In this document: piece by piece, positions 1 through 6,614 of the stretch
How the letters are laid out: every line of letters starts with the position of its first letter
Numbering within the stretch: the stretch's first letter is position 1
Source of the DNA: Dehalococcoidia bacterium
GTDB lineage: Bacteria > Chloroflexota > Dehalococcoidia > Tepidiformales > Tepidiformaceae
Assembly (NCBI GenBank): GCA_023228745.1
Contig: JALOAP010000118.1
Location: 1-8,116, forward strand
Length of the DNA: 8,116 bases
Reading direction: 5' to 3'
The notes under the pieces: model-generated
Database searches by the model: none
Told to the model about the DNA's origin: nothing
Seen by the model: only the letters and a program-made list of their open reading frames with translations
Program-made: the position numbers and the translations under genes

Positions 1-27
1 AGCCGGGGAGTGGCGGGTGCGGACTGC

Positions 28-56
28 TTGCCACAAAAAACGCACCGCCCCATACT
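28..56 (+). promoter_or_regulatory. Candidate sigma70-type promoter for the tRNA-tuf transcript
   Basis: A -35-like TTGCCA at 28-33 (5 of 6 consensus positions) is followed by a 17-base spacer and a -10-like CATACT at 51-56 (4 of 6). Transcription would begin near 62-64, about 60 bases before the first tRNA. No comparable pair of boxes is visible between 88 and 124, so this is the best candidate for driving the tRNA genes and perhaps tuf. It rests on consensus matching alone. The predicted start falls at the foot of a terminator-like hairpin, which is odd and lowers confidence. Confidence 0.35.
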
Positions 57-61
57 TGAGC

Positions 62-87
62 ATGATCCGCTCCGGCGGATCGTTTTT
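62..87 (+). terminator. Terminator-like GC hairpin with T run
   Basis: GATCCGC at 64-70 pairs perfectly with GCGGATC at 75-81 around a 4-base loop TCCG. The stem can be extended by T63-G82 and A62-T83. It is followed at once by a T run (83-87). This is the form of a rho-independent terminator reading in the + direction. It would end transcription of a gene lying before the window, or act as a promoter-proximal attenuator if the promoter at 28-56 is real. No A-rich flank supports termination in the opposite direction. Confidence 0.5.
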
Positions 88-124
88 GTGTTGGATTTCG
101 ATGGGACGCCGAACCCGCCAGCCG

Positions 125-200
125 GCCCGGGTGGCGCAACTGGCAGCGCAACCGACTTGTAATCGGTAGGTTAGGGGTTCGAGTCCCCTCCCGGGCTCCA
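125..200 (+). tRNA. tRNA-Thr(UGU)
   Basis: A full cloverleaf can be folded. The acceptor GCCCGGG (125-131) pairs with CCCGGGC (190-196), and the D stem is GCGC (134-137) with GCGC (146-149). The anticodon stem ACCGA (151-155)/TCGGT (163-167) encloses loop CTTGTAA, giving anticodon TGT at 158-160. The T stem AGGGG/CCCCT (173-177/185-189) encloses TTCGAGT. The discriminator is T197 and the CCA end is encoded at 198-200. It reads threonine codon ACA (and possibly other ACN codons). It is the first of three tRNA genes ahead of tuf, and E. coli thrU holds the same first position in the tufB operon. Confidence 0.97.
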
Positions 201-235
201 GCACAGGGACGATTACCGGCGCAGTGGTCATCCGT

Positions 236-322
236 GGAGGGATGGCCGAGTGGTTAATGGCAGCAGACTGTAAATCTGCCGCGCTACGCGCTTCGTAGGT
301 TCGAATCCTGCTCCCTCCACCA
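236..322 (+). tRNA. tRNA-Tyr(GUA)
   Basis: This is a class II tRNA with a long variable arm. The acceptor GGAGGGA (236-242) pairs with TCCCTCC (312-318). The anticodon stem GCAGA (263-267)/TCTGC (275-279) encloses CTGTAAA, giving anticodon GTA at 270-272. The variable arm forms CGCG-CTA-CGCG at 280-290. The T stem GTAGG/CCTGC (295-299/307-311) includes one G-T wobble. The discriminator is A319 and CCA is encoded at 320-322. It decodes UAU and UAC. It follows tRNA-Thr(UGU) by 35 bases, the same order as thrU-tyrU in E. coli. Confidence 0.97.
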
Positions 323-336
323 TTTTCAGCTCTCCG

Positions 337-357
337 CTGCCGGCTATCGGCTGGCAG
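337..357 (+). other. Predicted stem-loop in the tRNA-Tyr to tRNA-Thr spacer
   Basis: CTGCCGGC (337-344) can pair with GCTGGCAG (350-357) through 8 base pairs, one of them G-U, around a 5-base loop TATCG. No T run follows, so it is unlikely to be a terminator. It lies in the 87-base spacer that is occupied by tRNA-Gly in the comparable E. coli operon. A role in processing of the tRNA precursor is a guess; only the complementarity is seen. Confidence 0.4.
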
Positions 358-373
358 GCAGGGGGTCACCAGG

Positions 374-397
374 GGCCGAACGCGCAAGCGGACGGCC
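374..397 (+). other. Predicted stem-loop with GCAA tetraloop before tRNA-Thr(GGU)
   Basis: GGCCG (374-378) pairs with CGGCC (393-397). Inside, CGC (381-383) pairs with GCG (388-390) and closes a GCAA loop, which is of the stable GNRA class. The two helices are separated by an AA/GA internal loop. The structure ends 12 bases before tRNA-Thr(GGU). Its function is unknown; a processing signal or a chance fold in GC-rich DNA are both possible. Confidence 0.35.
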
Positions 398-409
398 GAC
401 CGCACAGGC

Positions 410-485
410 GCCCTCATAGCTCAGCAGGCAGAGCGCGTTCTTGGTAAGAACGAGGTCTCCGGTTCGAATCCGGATGAGGGCTCCA
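410..485 (+). tRNA. tRNA-Thr(GGU)
   Basis: The acceptor GCCCTCA (410-416) pairs with TGAGGGC (475-481). The anticodon stem CGTTC (436-440)/GAACG (448-452) encloses TTGGTAA, giving anticodon GGT at 443-445. The T loop is TTCGAAT, the discriminator is T482 and CCA is encoded at 483-485. It decodes ACC and ACU, so together with the UGU species the cluster supplies two threonine isoacceptors. It is the last tRNA before tuf, matching the position of thrT in the E. coli tufB operon. Confidence 0.97.
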
Positions 486-490
486 GCCCA

Positions 491-519
491 GTTCCCCGGT
501 GCGGGTCTCCGCCCGGAAC
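491..519 (+). other. Predicted stem-loop in the tuf leader
   Basis: GTTCC (491-495) pairs with GGAAC (515-519), GG (498-499) with CC (513-514) and GCGG (501-504) with CCGC (509-512), giving an 11-pair stem with small bulges and loop GTCT. It begins 5 bases after the CCA of tRNA-Thr(GGU) and ends 19 bases before the ribosome-binding site of tuf. No T run follows, so read-through from the tRNAs into tuf is expected. After RNase P and 3' tRNA processing it could form the 5' end of the tuf mRNA; that role is inferred. Confidence 0.4.
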
Positions 520-555
520 CATATCCCACATTCAGCCCGGAGGGCAGGTTCAGCG

Positions 556-1755
<1,200 letters not shown>

Positions 1756-1775
1756 GGAACTGAGGACCGGGCACC

Positions 1776-2084
1776 ATGGCACGACAACAGATTCGCATCA
1801 AGCTGAAGGCGTACGACCACCGTCTGCTCGACCAGTCGGCGCGGCAGATCGTGGAAGCAGCCGAACGGACCGGCGCGGCAGTTGCCGGCCCGGTGCCGCT
1901 CCCAACATCCATCGACAAGTTCACCGTCATCCGCAGCCCGCACGTCTATAAGGACTCGCGGGAGCAGTTCGAGATTCGAACGCACAAGCGGCTGATCGAC
2001 ATCCTTGAACCCACTTCTAAGACCGTCGACACCCTCATGCGGCTCCAGCTGCCGAGCGGTGTCGACATCGAAATCAAGCTGTAG
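1776..2084 (+). CDS. rpsJ: 30S ribosomal protein S10 (NusE)
   Basis: S10 is a head protein of the small subunit and also acts as NusE in transcription antitermination with NusB. The product has 102 residues, the normal size, starting MARQQIRIKLKAYDHRLLDQ. It carries the family core VIRSPHVYKDSREQFEIRTH near residues 51-70, then KRLIDI. The ATG is preceded by GAGGA at 1762-1766. Only 20 bases separate it from the tuf stop, so there is no room for the long structured leader through which L4 controls this operon in E. coli. rplC follows after 8 bases. It is the first gene of the S10 cluster. Confidence 0.98.
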   Translation: MARQQIRIKLKAYDHRLLDQSARQIVEAAERTGAAVAGPVPLPTSIDKFTVIRSPHVYKDSREQFEIRTHKRLIDILEPTSKTVDTLMRLQLPSGVDIEIKL

Positions 2085-2092
2085 AGCTCACC

Positions 2093-2734
2093 ATGAGTAT
2101 CGAAGGACTCCTTGGCCGCAAGCTGGGCACCGCGCAGATGTTCGACGAAAAGGGGCGTCTGCGGGGCGTTACAGCTGTCCAGGTCGGCCCCTGTTATGTG
2201 ACCGAGCTGCGCTCGCCCGAGAAGCACGGCTATAGCGCCGTGCAAATCGGATTCGAAGAGACGAAGAAGCTGACGAAGCCCGCCGAAGGGCACCTGCGCG
2301 CCTCCGGTGGCCGCAAGCTGCGCCACCTGGCCGAGTTCGCCAGCGAAACAGAATATGCGCTTGGCGACACGATCGGGGCCGAGATCTTCGACCCCGGTGG
2401 GCTCGTCGACGTAACTGCCACCTCCAAGGGGCGCGGTTTCCAGGGTGGTGTGCGCCGGCACAACTTCCGTGGCGGACCCCGCACACACGGCCAGAGCGAC
2501 CGCCACCGCGCGCCGGGTTCGATTGGCGCCGGCACGACGCCCGGCCGCGTGTTCAAGGGCACGCGAATGGCCGGCCACATGGGCGCTGAGCGGAAGACCA
2601 TCCGCAACCTGGAGATCGTGGCTCGCAACGACGACCGCGGCGTCATCTTCGTTGCCGGGTCGGTGCCAGGCCCAACCGGTGGCCTCGTCCGCATCCGCCA
2701 CGCGAAGCAGGTGGCCAAGAAGGTGGCGAAATGA
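2093..2734 (+). CDS. rplC: 50S ribosomal protein L3
   Basis: L3 is an early-assembly 23S rRNA-binding protein whose long loop reaches towards the peptidyl transferase centre. The 213-residue product begins MSIEGLLGRKLGTAQMF. It contains the loop segment SKGRGFQGGVRRHNFRGG (about 111-128) and the following SDRHRAPGSIGAGTTPGR region. In E. coli a glutamine in MAGQMG (Q150) is N5-methylated by PrmB. Here the aligned residue is His162 (MAGHMGAER), so that modification cannot occur. No strong Shine-Dalgarno is visible in the 8-base gap after rpsJ, so translational coupling is likely. The stop overlaps the rplD start as ATGA. Confidence 0.98.
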   Translation: MSIEGLLGRKLGTAQMFDEKGRLRGVTAVQVGPCYVTELRSPEKHGYSAVQIGFEETKKLTKPAEGHLRASGGRKLRHLAEFASETEYALGDTIGAEIFDPGGLVDVTATSKGRGFQGGVRRHNFRGGPRTHGQSDRHRAPGSIGAGTTPGRVFKGTRMAGHMGAERKTIRNLEIVARNDDRGVIFVAGSVPGPTGGLVRIRHAKQVAKKVAK

Positions 2735-3402
2735 AGCTTGCAGTAGTTGACGCCAGGGGCACCGAGCTTCGGCAGATCGAAGTCGCGGACGAAGTCTTCG
2801 GCATCGAACCGAACCGCGCGGTGTTGCACCAGGCCTACGTCGCCCAGATGGCGAACCGGCGTGCCGGGAATGCCCACACGAAGACGCGGGGCGAAGTTCG
2901 CGGCTCGAGTGCCAAGATTCGGCGCCAGAAGGGCCTCGGGCGCTCGCGCCAGGGCACCATCCGCGCACCCCACCACGTTGGTGGTGGCACCGCCCACGGG
3001 CCGCGGCGCCACAGCTTCGCCAAGGATCTCCCGCGCCGCATGCGCCGGTTGGCCCTTCGTTCCGCGCTCAGCAGCCACGCCGCTGCAGGCTCGCTCATCG
3101 TGGTCGACGAGCTGACGCCCGCGGAAGCGAAGACGAAGGTCATGCAGGAAACCATGCTCGCCCTCGGCGTCGACCGCCGTGGCCTGTTGGTCAGCGGTGA
3201 GCCGGACGCCCAGCTCCTGCGCTCGAGCCGGAATATCGACGGGCTGAAGGCGCTGCCAGCCCAGAACCTGAACGTCGTTGACCTGGTCAACGCGCACAAG
3301 GTTGTTATGACCGAAGACGCCGTCCGGCGCGCGGAAGCGCTCTGGGGTGGCGCAAATGTGGCCCCGCAGCGCGGCCGCCGAAAGGAGGAGGCCAGTGCCT
3401 AA
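2731..3402 (+). CDS. rplD: 50S ribosomal protein L4
   Basis: L4 binds 23S rRNA, and its extended loop forms part of the exit-tunnel constriction with L22. In E. coli it also represses the S10 operon. The product has 223 residues, about 20 more than E. coli L4. The basic tunnel loop is seen at about residues 45-96 (GNAHTKTRGEVRGSS, then KIRRQKGLGRSRQGTIRAP and GGGTAHGPRRHSF). The globular fold continues to about 207, and the extra length includes a basic-then-acidic tail (GRRKEEASA). ATG overlaps the rplC stop by 4 bases. The last codons overlap the rplW start by 8 bases and encode its ribosome-binding site. Confidence 0.98.
   Translation: MKLAVVDARGTELRQIEVADEVFGIEPNRAVLHQAYVAQMANRRAGNAHTKTRGEVRGSSAKIRRQKGLGRSRQGTIRAPHHVGGGTAHGPRRHSFAKDLPRRMRRLALRSALSSHAAAGSLIVVDELTPAEAKTKVMQETMLALGVDRRGLLVSGEPDAQLLRSSRNIDGLKALPAQNLNVVDLVNAHKVVMTEDAVRRAEALWGGANVAPQRGRRKEEASA
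3381..3390 (+). promoter_or_regulatory. Strong ribosome-binding site that sets the rplW GTG start
   Basis: AAAGGAGGAG at 3381-3390 lies 4 bases before GTG at 3395 and is near-perfectly complementary to the 16S 3' end. It sits inside the last codons of rplD. It decides for the GTG start over the in-frame ATG at 3347, which would add 16 residues unlike any L23 N terminus. Confidence 0.85.
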
Positions 3403-3691
3403 GGAGATTCATCCCTACGCCGTCCTCATCCGCCCGATCATCACCGAGAAATCGACCGTCCTCGCGGGCACGAACAAGTACGTGTTCGAAGTCGACCCTC
3501 GGGCGAACAAGAACCAGATTCGCGAAGCCGTGCAAGTCGCCTTTAGCGTACGCGTGGCGGATGTGAACACGATGAACGTCCGGGGTAAGCCGAAGCGCTT
3601 CGGCCGCAAAGTGGTCAACCGGCCCGACTGGAAGAAGGCCGTTGTGACGCTCGTGCCTGGCGACAAGATCGAGCTCTTCGAGGGGATCTAA
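3395..3691 (+). CDS. rplW: 50S ribosomal protein L23
   Basis: L23 sits at the tunnel exit and is the docking site for trigger factor and SRP. From the GTG start the product has 98 residues, the usual length, beginning (M)PKEIHPYAVLIRPIITEKS. Glu18, the residue that contacts trigger factor in E. coli, is conserved in the IITEKS motif. The family motifs YVFEVDPRANKNQI and VNTMNVRGKPKRFGR follow. An upstream in-frame ATG at 3347 would give an N-terminal extension of arginine-rich non-family sequence and is rejected. The gene overlaps the rplD end by 8 bases and is 3 bases from rplB. Confidence 0.97.
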   Translation: MPKEIHPYAVLIRPIITEKSTVLAGTNKYVFEVDPRANKNQIREAVQVAFSVRVADVNTMNVRGKPKRFGRKVVNRPDWKKAVVTLVPGDKIELFEGI

Positions 3692-3694
3692 GCG

Positions 3695-4522
3695 ATGCCG
3701 ATCAAGCCATACAAGCCGACATCCCCCGGTCGCCGCGACGCGAGTGGCTACGCGTTCACGGAGATCACGAAGAAGCGCCCCGAAAAGTCGCTCACGGAGT
3801 CGCTGAGGAAGCACTCCGGTCGCAACAACCAGGGCCGCATCACGGTGCGTCACCGGGGCGGCGGCAGCCGGCGCCTCTACCGGATCATCGACTGGAAGCG
3901 CGACAAGGCCGGCGTGCCGGCACGGGTTGTCTCCATCGAGTACGACCCCAACCGCACCGCGCGCATTGCGCTGCTGCAGTACGCGGACGGCGAGAAGCGC
4001 TACATCCTCGCGCCGAACGGCCTCGCTGTGGGCGCCACGCTCACCAGCGGCCCGGGGGCTGAGATTCGCGTCGGCAATACCCTGCCACTCGCGAACATGC
4101 CCACCGGCACGCAGGTGCACAACATCGAGCTGACGCCCGGGCGCGGTGGCCAGATGGTCCGCAGCGCAGGGGCTTCCGCCCAGCTGATGGCGAAGGAAGG
4201 CGACTACGCCCTCCTCCGCCTGCCCAGCGGCGAGATGCGGCGCGTCCGCATCGAGTGTGTGGCGACCATCGGCCAGGTGGGCAACCCGGAACACTCGCTC
4301 GTAAAGCTGGGCAAGGCGGGCCGCTCGCGGCACCGCGGACGGCGCCCACAGGTGCGCGGCACCGTCATGAACGCCGCCGACCACCCGCATGGCGGTGGCG
4401 AAGGCCGCGCCCCCATCGGTATGCCCGGCCCGAAGACGCCCTGGGGTAAGCCGACCCTCGGCTATCGCACACGAAAGAATAAGCGCACCGATAAGTTCAT
4501 CGCCCGGCGACGGACGCGGTAG
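3695..4522 (+). CDS. rplB: 50S ribosomal protein L2
   Basis: L2 is one of the most conserved large-subunit proteins and is needed for subunit association and peptidyl transferase activity. The product has 275 residues, the usual size. It shows the N-terminal segment GRNNQGRITVRHRGGG (42-57), the OB-like RNA-binding region from about 60 to 195, and the signature MNAADHPHGGGEGR (225-238). This signature contains the histidine equivalent to E. coli His229 (His230 here). The tail GYRTRKNKRTDKFIARRR is typical. ATG at 3695 follows the rplW stop by 3 bases with GAGGGG at 3680-3685. rpsS starts 9 bases downstream. Confidence 0.99.
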   Translation: MPIKPYKPTSPGRRDASGYAFTEITKKRPEKSLTESLRKHSGRNNQGRITVRHRGGGSRRLYRIIDWKRDKAGVPARVVSIEYDPNRTARIALLQYADGEKRYILAPNGLAVGATLTSGPGAEIRVGNTLPLANMPTGTQVHNIELTPGRGGQMVRSAGASAQLMAKEGDYALLRLPSGEMRRVRIECVATIGQVGNPEHSLVKLGKAGRSRHRGRRPQVRGTVMNAADHPHGGGEGRAPIGMPGPKTPWGKPTLGYRTRKNKRTDKFIARRRTR

Positions 4523-4531
4523 GAGCTTCGA

Positions 4532-4819
4532 ATGTCACGCTCAACGAAGAAGGGTCCATACGTTCACCCGTCGCTCGACAAGAAAGTCCAGGCGATGCGG
4601 GGCGCCCAGTCCCGCACGGTCATTCGCACCTGGTCGCGAGCTTCGACAATCCTGCCCGAAATGATCGGGCTCACCATCGCGGTACACGATGGTCGCCGCC
4701 ATGTCCCGGTGTTCATCACCGAGAACATGGTTGGCCACAAGCTCGGTGAATTTGCACCGACGCGGACCTTCCGCGGCCACGTGGCGAAGAGCGACCGCCA
4801 GAGCAGGGTGAGGCGCTAA
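4532..4819 (+). CDS. rpsS: 30S ribosomal protein S19
   Basis: S19 binds the head of the 30S subunit with S13 and contributes to the inter-subunit bridge region and A/P tRNA contacts. The 95-residue product has the family's usual length. It carries MSRSTKKGPYVHPSL at the start, TWSRASTILPEMIGLTIAVH in the middle and the signature FITENMVGHKLGEFAPTRTF (61-80). AGGAG at 4521-4525, overlapping the rplB stop, is placed 6 bases before the ATG. rplV follows after 2 bases. Confidence 0.98.
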   Translation: MSRSTKKGPYVHPSLDKKVQAMRGAQSRTVIRTWSRASTILPEMIGLTIAVHDGRRHVPVFITENMVGHKLGEFAPTRTFRGHVAKSDRQSRVRR

Positions 4820-4821
4820 CC

Positions 4822-5160
4822 ATGGAAGTTCGTGCAACGGCGAAGGGCATCACCGTCTCGCCTCGAAAGGTGCGGCTCATCCTGGACCGCCTGCCCGGCC
4901 TCACCGTGGACCAGGCGCTTGCGCTCCTGCGCTACATCCAGTCGCCGCATGCGCGATCGATTTCGAAAGTCGTCCTTTCGGCGGCTTCGAACGCAGAGAA
5001 CAACTTTGATATGGACATCGACGAACTCGTGATCAAGCGCGCGTATGCCGACGAAGGCCGGATGATGAAGCGCTTCCGCCCACGAGCCCGCGGTCGCGTC
5101 AGCCCGCTGCTGAAGCGCTCCAGCCATATCACCATCATCCTCGACGAACGGGGGGTTTGA
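4822..5160 (+). CDS. rplV: 50S ribosomal protein L22
   Basis: L22 is an early-assembly protein; its beta-hairpin lines the exit tunnel beside L4, where macrolides bind. The 112-residue product has SPRKVRLILDRL at about 13-24, SNAENNFDMDIDELVI at 56-71 and the hairpin region DEGRMMKRFRPRARGRVSPL (77-96), ending SSHITIILDE. Length and motifs match the family. ATG at 4822 lies 2 bases after rpsS, with GTGAGG upstream inside the rpsS end. The 3' end contains a run of six G (5150-5155) just before the rpsC start. Confidence 0.98.
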   Translation: MEVRATAKGITVSPRKVRLILDRLPGLTVDQALALLRYIQSPHARSISKVVLSAASNAENNFDMDIDELVIKRAYADEGRMMKRFRPRARGRVSPLLKRSSHITIILDERGV

Positions 5161-5161
5161 A

Positions 5162-5968
5162 TTGGGACAGAAAGTACACCCCCACGGGTTTCGCCTCGGC
5201 ATCCTCTACGACTGGGACTCCAAGTGGTTCGCAGAACGCGACTACACCGAGCGGCTCCACCAGGACCTTGACCTGCGCCGCTTCGTACTCCAGGAGCTCC
5301 CCGATGCCAGCATCAGCCGCGTGGAGATCGACCGCAACGCGAACCTCGTGACGGTCACCATCCATACGGCCAAGCCGGGCATCGTCATCGGCCGCGGCGG
5401 AGCAAAAGTCGAAGAACTGCGGAACAACCTGGAGCGCTTCACCGGCGGTCGCGTCCGCGTGAACATCCAGGAAATTCGCACGCCCGAACTCGATGCCTAC
5501 CTTGTTGCGCGCTCCGTCGCCGACCAGCTCGAGCGCCGCGTGGCCTTCCGCCGCGCGATTAAGCAGGCGGTCCAGCGCACGATGCAGCGCGGTGCCAAGG
5601 GAGTGCGCATCAACATCGCGGGCCGCCTTGGTGGCTCAGAGATGTCGCGGCGCGAAACGGAAACCGCTGGCCAGGTGCCGCGCCACACCCTCCGTGCGGA
5701 TATCGACTACGGCCTCGCCGAGGCGCACACGACCTTCGGCCGAATCGGTGTGAAGTGCTGGGTCTACAAGGGCCTCATCCTTCCCGAGCCGCCGCAGGAA
5801 CCGCCGGCGCCGGTGGAAGAGCAGCCCGAACCCGTCGCAGCACCGGTCGAGCAGGCACCCGCAGCAGCGGCCCCGCCGCCCGCCGCCGCGACCGGCCCAG
5901 TCCACACCGCCATTTCCATGGAACAGCAGGAAGCTGTGCAGCGGGAGACCCGCGAGGGAGGCTCGTAA
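5162..5968 (+). CDS. rpsC: 30S ribosomal protein S3 with Pro/Ala/Glu-rich C-terminal tail
   Basis: S3 forms part of the mRNA entry channel and its helicase activity. The product has 268 residues against about 233 in E. coli. The core is normal: MGQKVHPHGFRLGI at the start; a KH domain with IVIGRGGAKVEELRNNLERF (74-93, GRGG at 77-80); FRRAIKQAV (129-137), with R130, R131 and K134 equivalent to E. coli R131, R132 and K135; then RADIDYGLAEAHTTFGRIGV and WVYKGLILPE. From about residue 209 to 268 there is a low-complexity tail rich in Pro, Ala and Glu. The start is TTG at 5162, since no ATG or GTG exists at the conserved MGQKVHP position. It is 1 base from rplV; only a G run (5150-5155) resembles a ribosome-binding site. 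Confidence 0.97.
   Translation: MGQKVHPHGFRLGILYDWDSKWFAERDYTERLHQDLDLRRFVLQELPDASISRVEIDRNANLVTVTIHTAKPGIVIGRGGAKVEELRNNLERFTGGRVRVNIQEIRTPELDAYLVARSVADQLERRVAFRRAIKQAVQRTMQRGAKGVRINIAGRLGGSEMSRRETETAGQVPRHTLRADIDYGLAEAHTTFGRIGVKCWVYKGLILPEPPQEPPAPVEEQPEPVAAPVEQAPAAAAPPPAAATGPVHTAISMEQQEAVQRETREGGS
5786..5965 (+). other. Low-complexity region encoding the S3 C-terminal tail
   Basis: These 60 codons encode a proline-, alanine-, glutamate- and valine-rich stretch (for example EPPQEPPAPVEEQPEPVAAP and AAAAPPPAAATGP), ending in a more polar EQQEAVQRETREGGS. It lies beyond the last conserved S3 strand. The composition predicts a disordered, acidic extension exposed on the solvent side near the mRNA entry. 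Function is unknown. It stays in frame with the core and its stop lies 3 bases before rplP, so it is a real part of the gene, not a frameshift artefact. Confidence 0.8.
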
Positions 5969-5971
5969 GCG

Positions 5972-6391
5972 ATGCTCCAACCACGCAGAGTTAAGCACCG
6001 GAAGCAGCATCGCGGCCGCATGTCCGGCATCGCGACCACCGGGAACTACGTCGCCTTCGGGCAGTACGGGCTCCAGTCGGAGGGCGCGGCCTGGATCGAT
6101 TCGCGGCACATCGAGAGTGCCCGGCGCGCCATGACCAACTACATGAAGCGCGGTGGCAAGGTCTGGATTCGCATCTTCCCCGATAAGCCGGTGACGGCGA
6201 AGCCGGCGGAGACGCGCATGGGCTCCGGGAAGGGCTCGCCGGACCGCTGGGTTGCCGTCGTGAAGCCGAAGCGCGTGCTGTTCGAAGTGGCAGGTGTCCC
6301 CGAGCCGGTGGCCCGGGAGGCGCTCCGCCGCGCAGCCCATAAGCTCCCTGTCGCTGTCAAGATCGTGCAGCGCGAAGAGACGGCGGTGTAG
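5972..6391 (+). CDS. rplP: 50S ribosomal protein L16
   Basis: L16 organises the A-site region of the 50S subunit and helps tRNA accommodation. The 139-residue product matches the family length. It begins MLQPRRVKHRKQHRGRMSG and contains GNYVAFGQYGLQSEGAAWI (24-42), IESARRAMTNYMKRGGKVWI (47-66) and RMGSGKG. Arg82 here is equivalent to E. coli Arg81, the residue hydroxylated by RoxA (YcfD) in that species; whether it is modified here is unknown. GGGAGG at 5956-5961 is placed 10 bases before ATG. rpmC follows after 2 bases. Confidence 0.98.
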   Translation: MLQPRRVKHRKQHRGRMSGIATTGNYVAFGQYGLQSEGAAWIDSRHIESARRAMTNYMKRGGKVWIRIFPDKPVTAKPAETRMGSGKGSPDRWVAVVKPKRVLFEVAGVPEPVAREALRRAAHKLPVAVKIVQREETAV

Positions 6392-6393
6392 CG

Positions 6394-6612
6394 ATGGCAG
6401 ACGCAAAAGCTCCGGACATTCGCCGCTGGGACGACGAGCGGCTCAACAACGAAATCAACGAAGCCTATCGGGCGCTGTTTACGCTTCGCTTTCAGCACGC
6501 CAGCCGCCAGCTGGAAAACTACCGCGAATTGCGCAACGCGCGCCGACGGATCGCCCGGCTTCGCACCATCAAGCGAGAGCGCGAACTCGAGTTCGCCGCG
6601 GGCGAGGAGTAG
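6394..6612 (+). CDS. rpmC: 50S ribosomal protein L29
   Basis: L29 is a small helical protein beside L23 at the tunnel exit. The 72-residue product is slightly longer than the E. coli protein (63). It shows the two-helix pattern DDERLNNEINEAYRALFTLR (13-32) and QHASRQLENYRELRNARRRI, the latter matching the family signature around N-R-.-.-R-.-I-A-R. The C terminus is a short charged stretch (KRERELEFAAGEE). It lies 2 bases after rplP and 2 bases before rpsQ. The GAGGAG at its 3' end (6603-6608) serves as the rpsQ ribosome-binding site. Confidence 0.96.
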   Translation: MADAKAPDIRRWDDERLNNEINEAYRALFTLRFQHASRQLENYRELRNARRRIARLRTIKRERELEFAAGEE

Positions 6613-6614
6613 CC

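Noticed and set aside
1..27. Possible tail of an upstream gene
   Set aside because: Too short to assign a frame or product; no recognisable peptide, so left unannotated.
323..409. Degenerate tRNA-Gly between tRNA-Tyr and tRNA-Thr(GGU)
   Set aside because: The location is suggestive, but no glycine-type anticodon stem-loop, T loop or CCA end can be recognised, so it is not annotated as a pseudo-tRNA.
1946..4390. Long - strand open frames opposite rplC, rplD, rplW and rplB (1946-2968, 2230-3297, 3305-4390)
   Set aside because: All lie entirely across clear + strand ribosomal-protein genes, lack family motifs and have the composition expected of antisense frames in GC-rich DNA.
6294..6614. Upstream extension of the S17 reading frame
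   Set aside because: It overlaps rplP and rpmC, has no family similarity, and ATG at 6615 has a good ribosome-binding site and gives the S17 N terminus.
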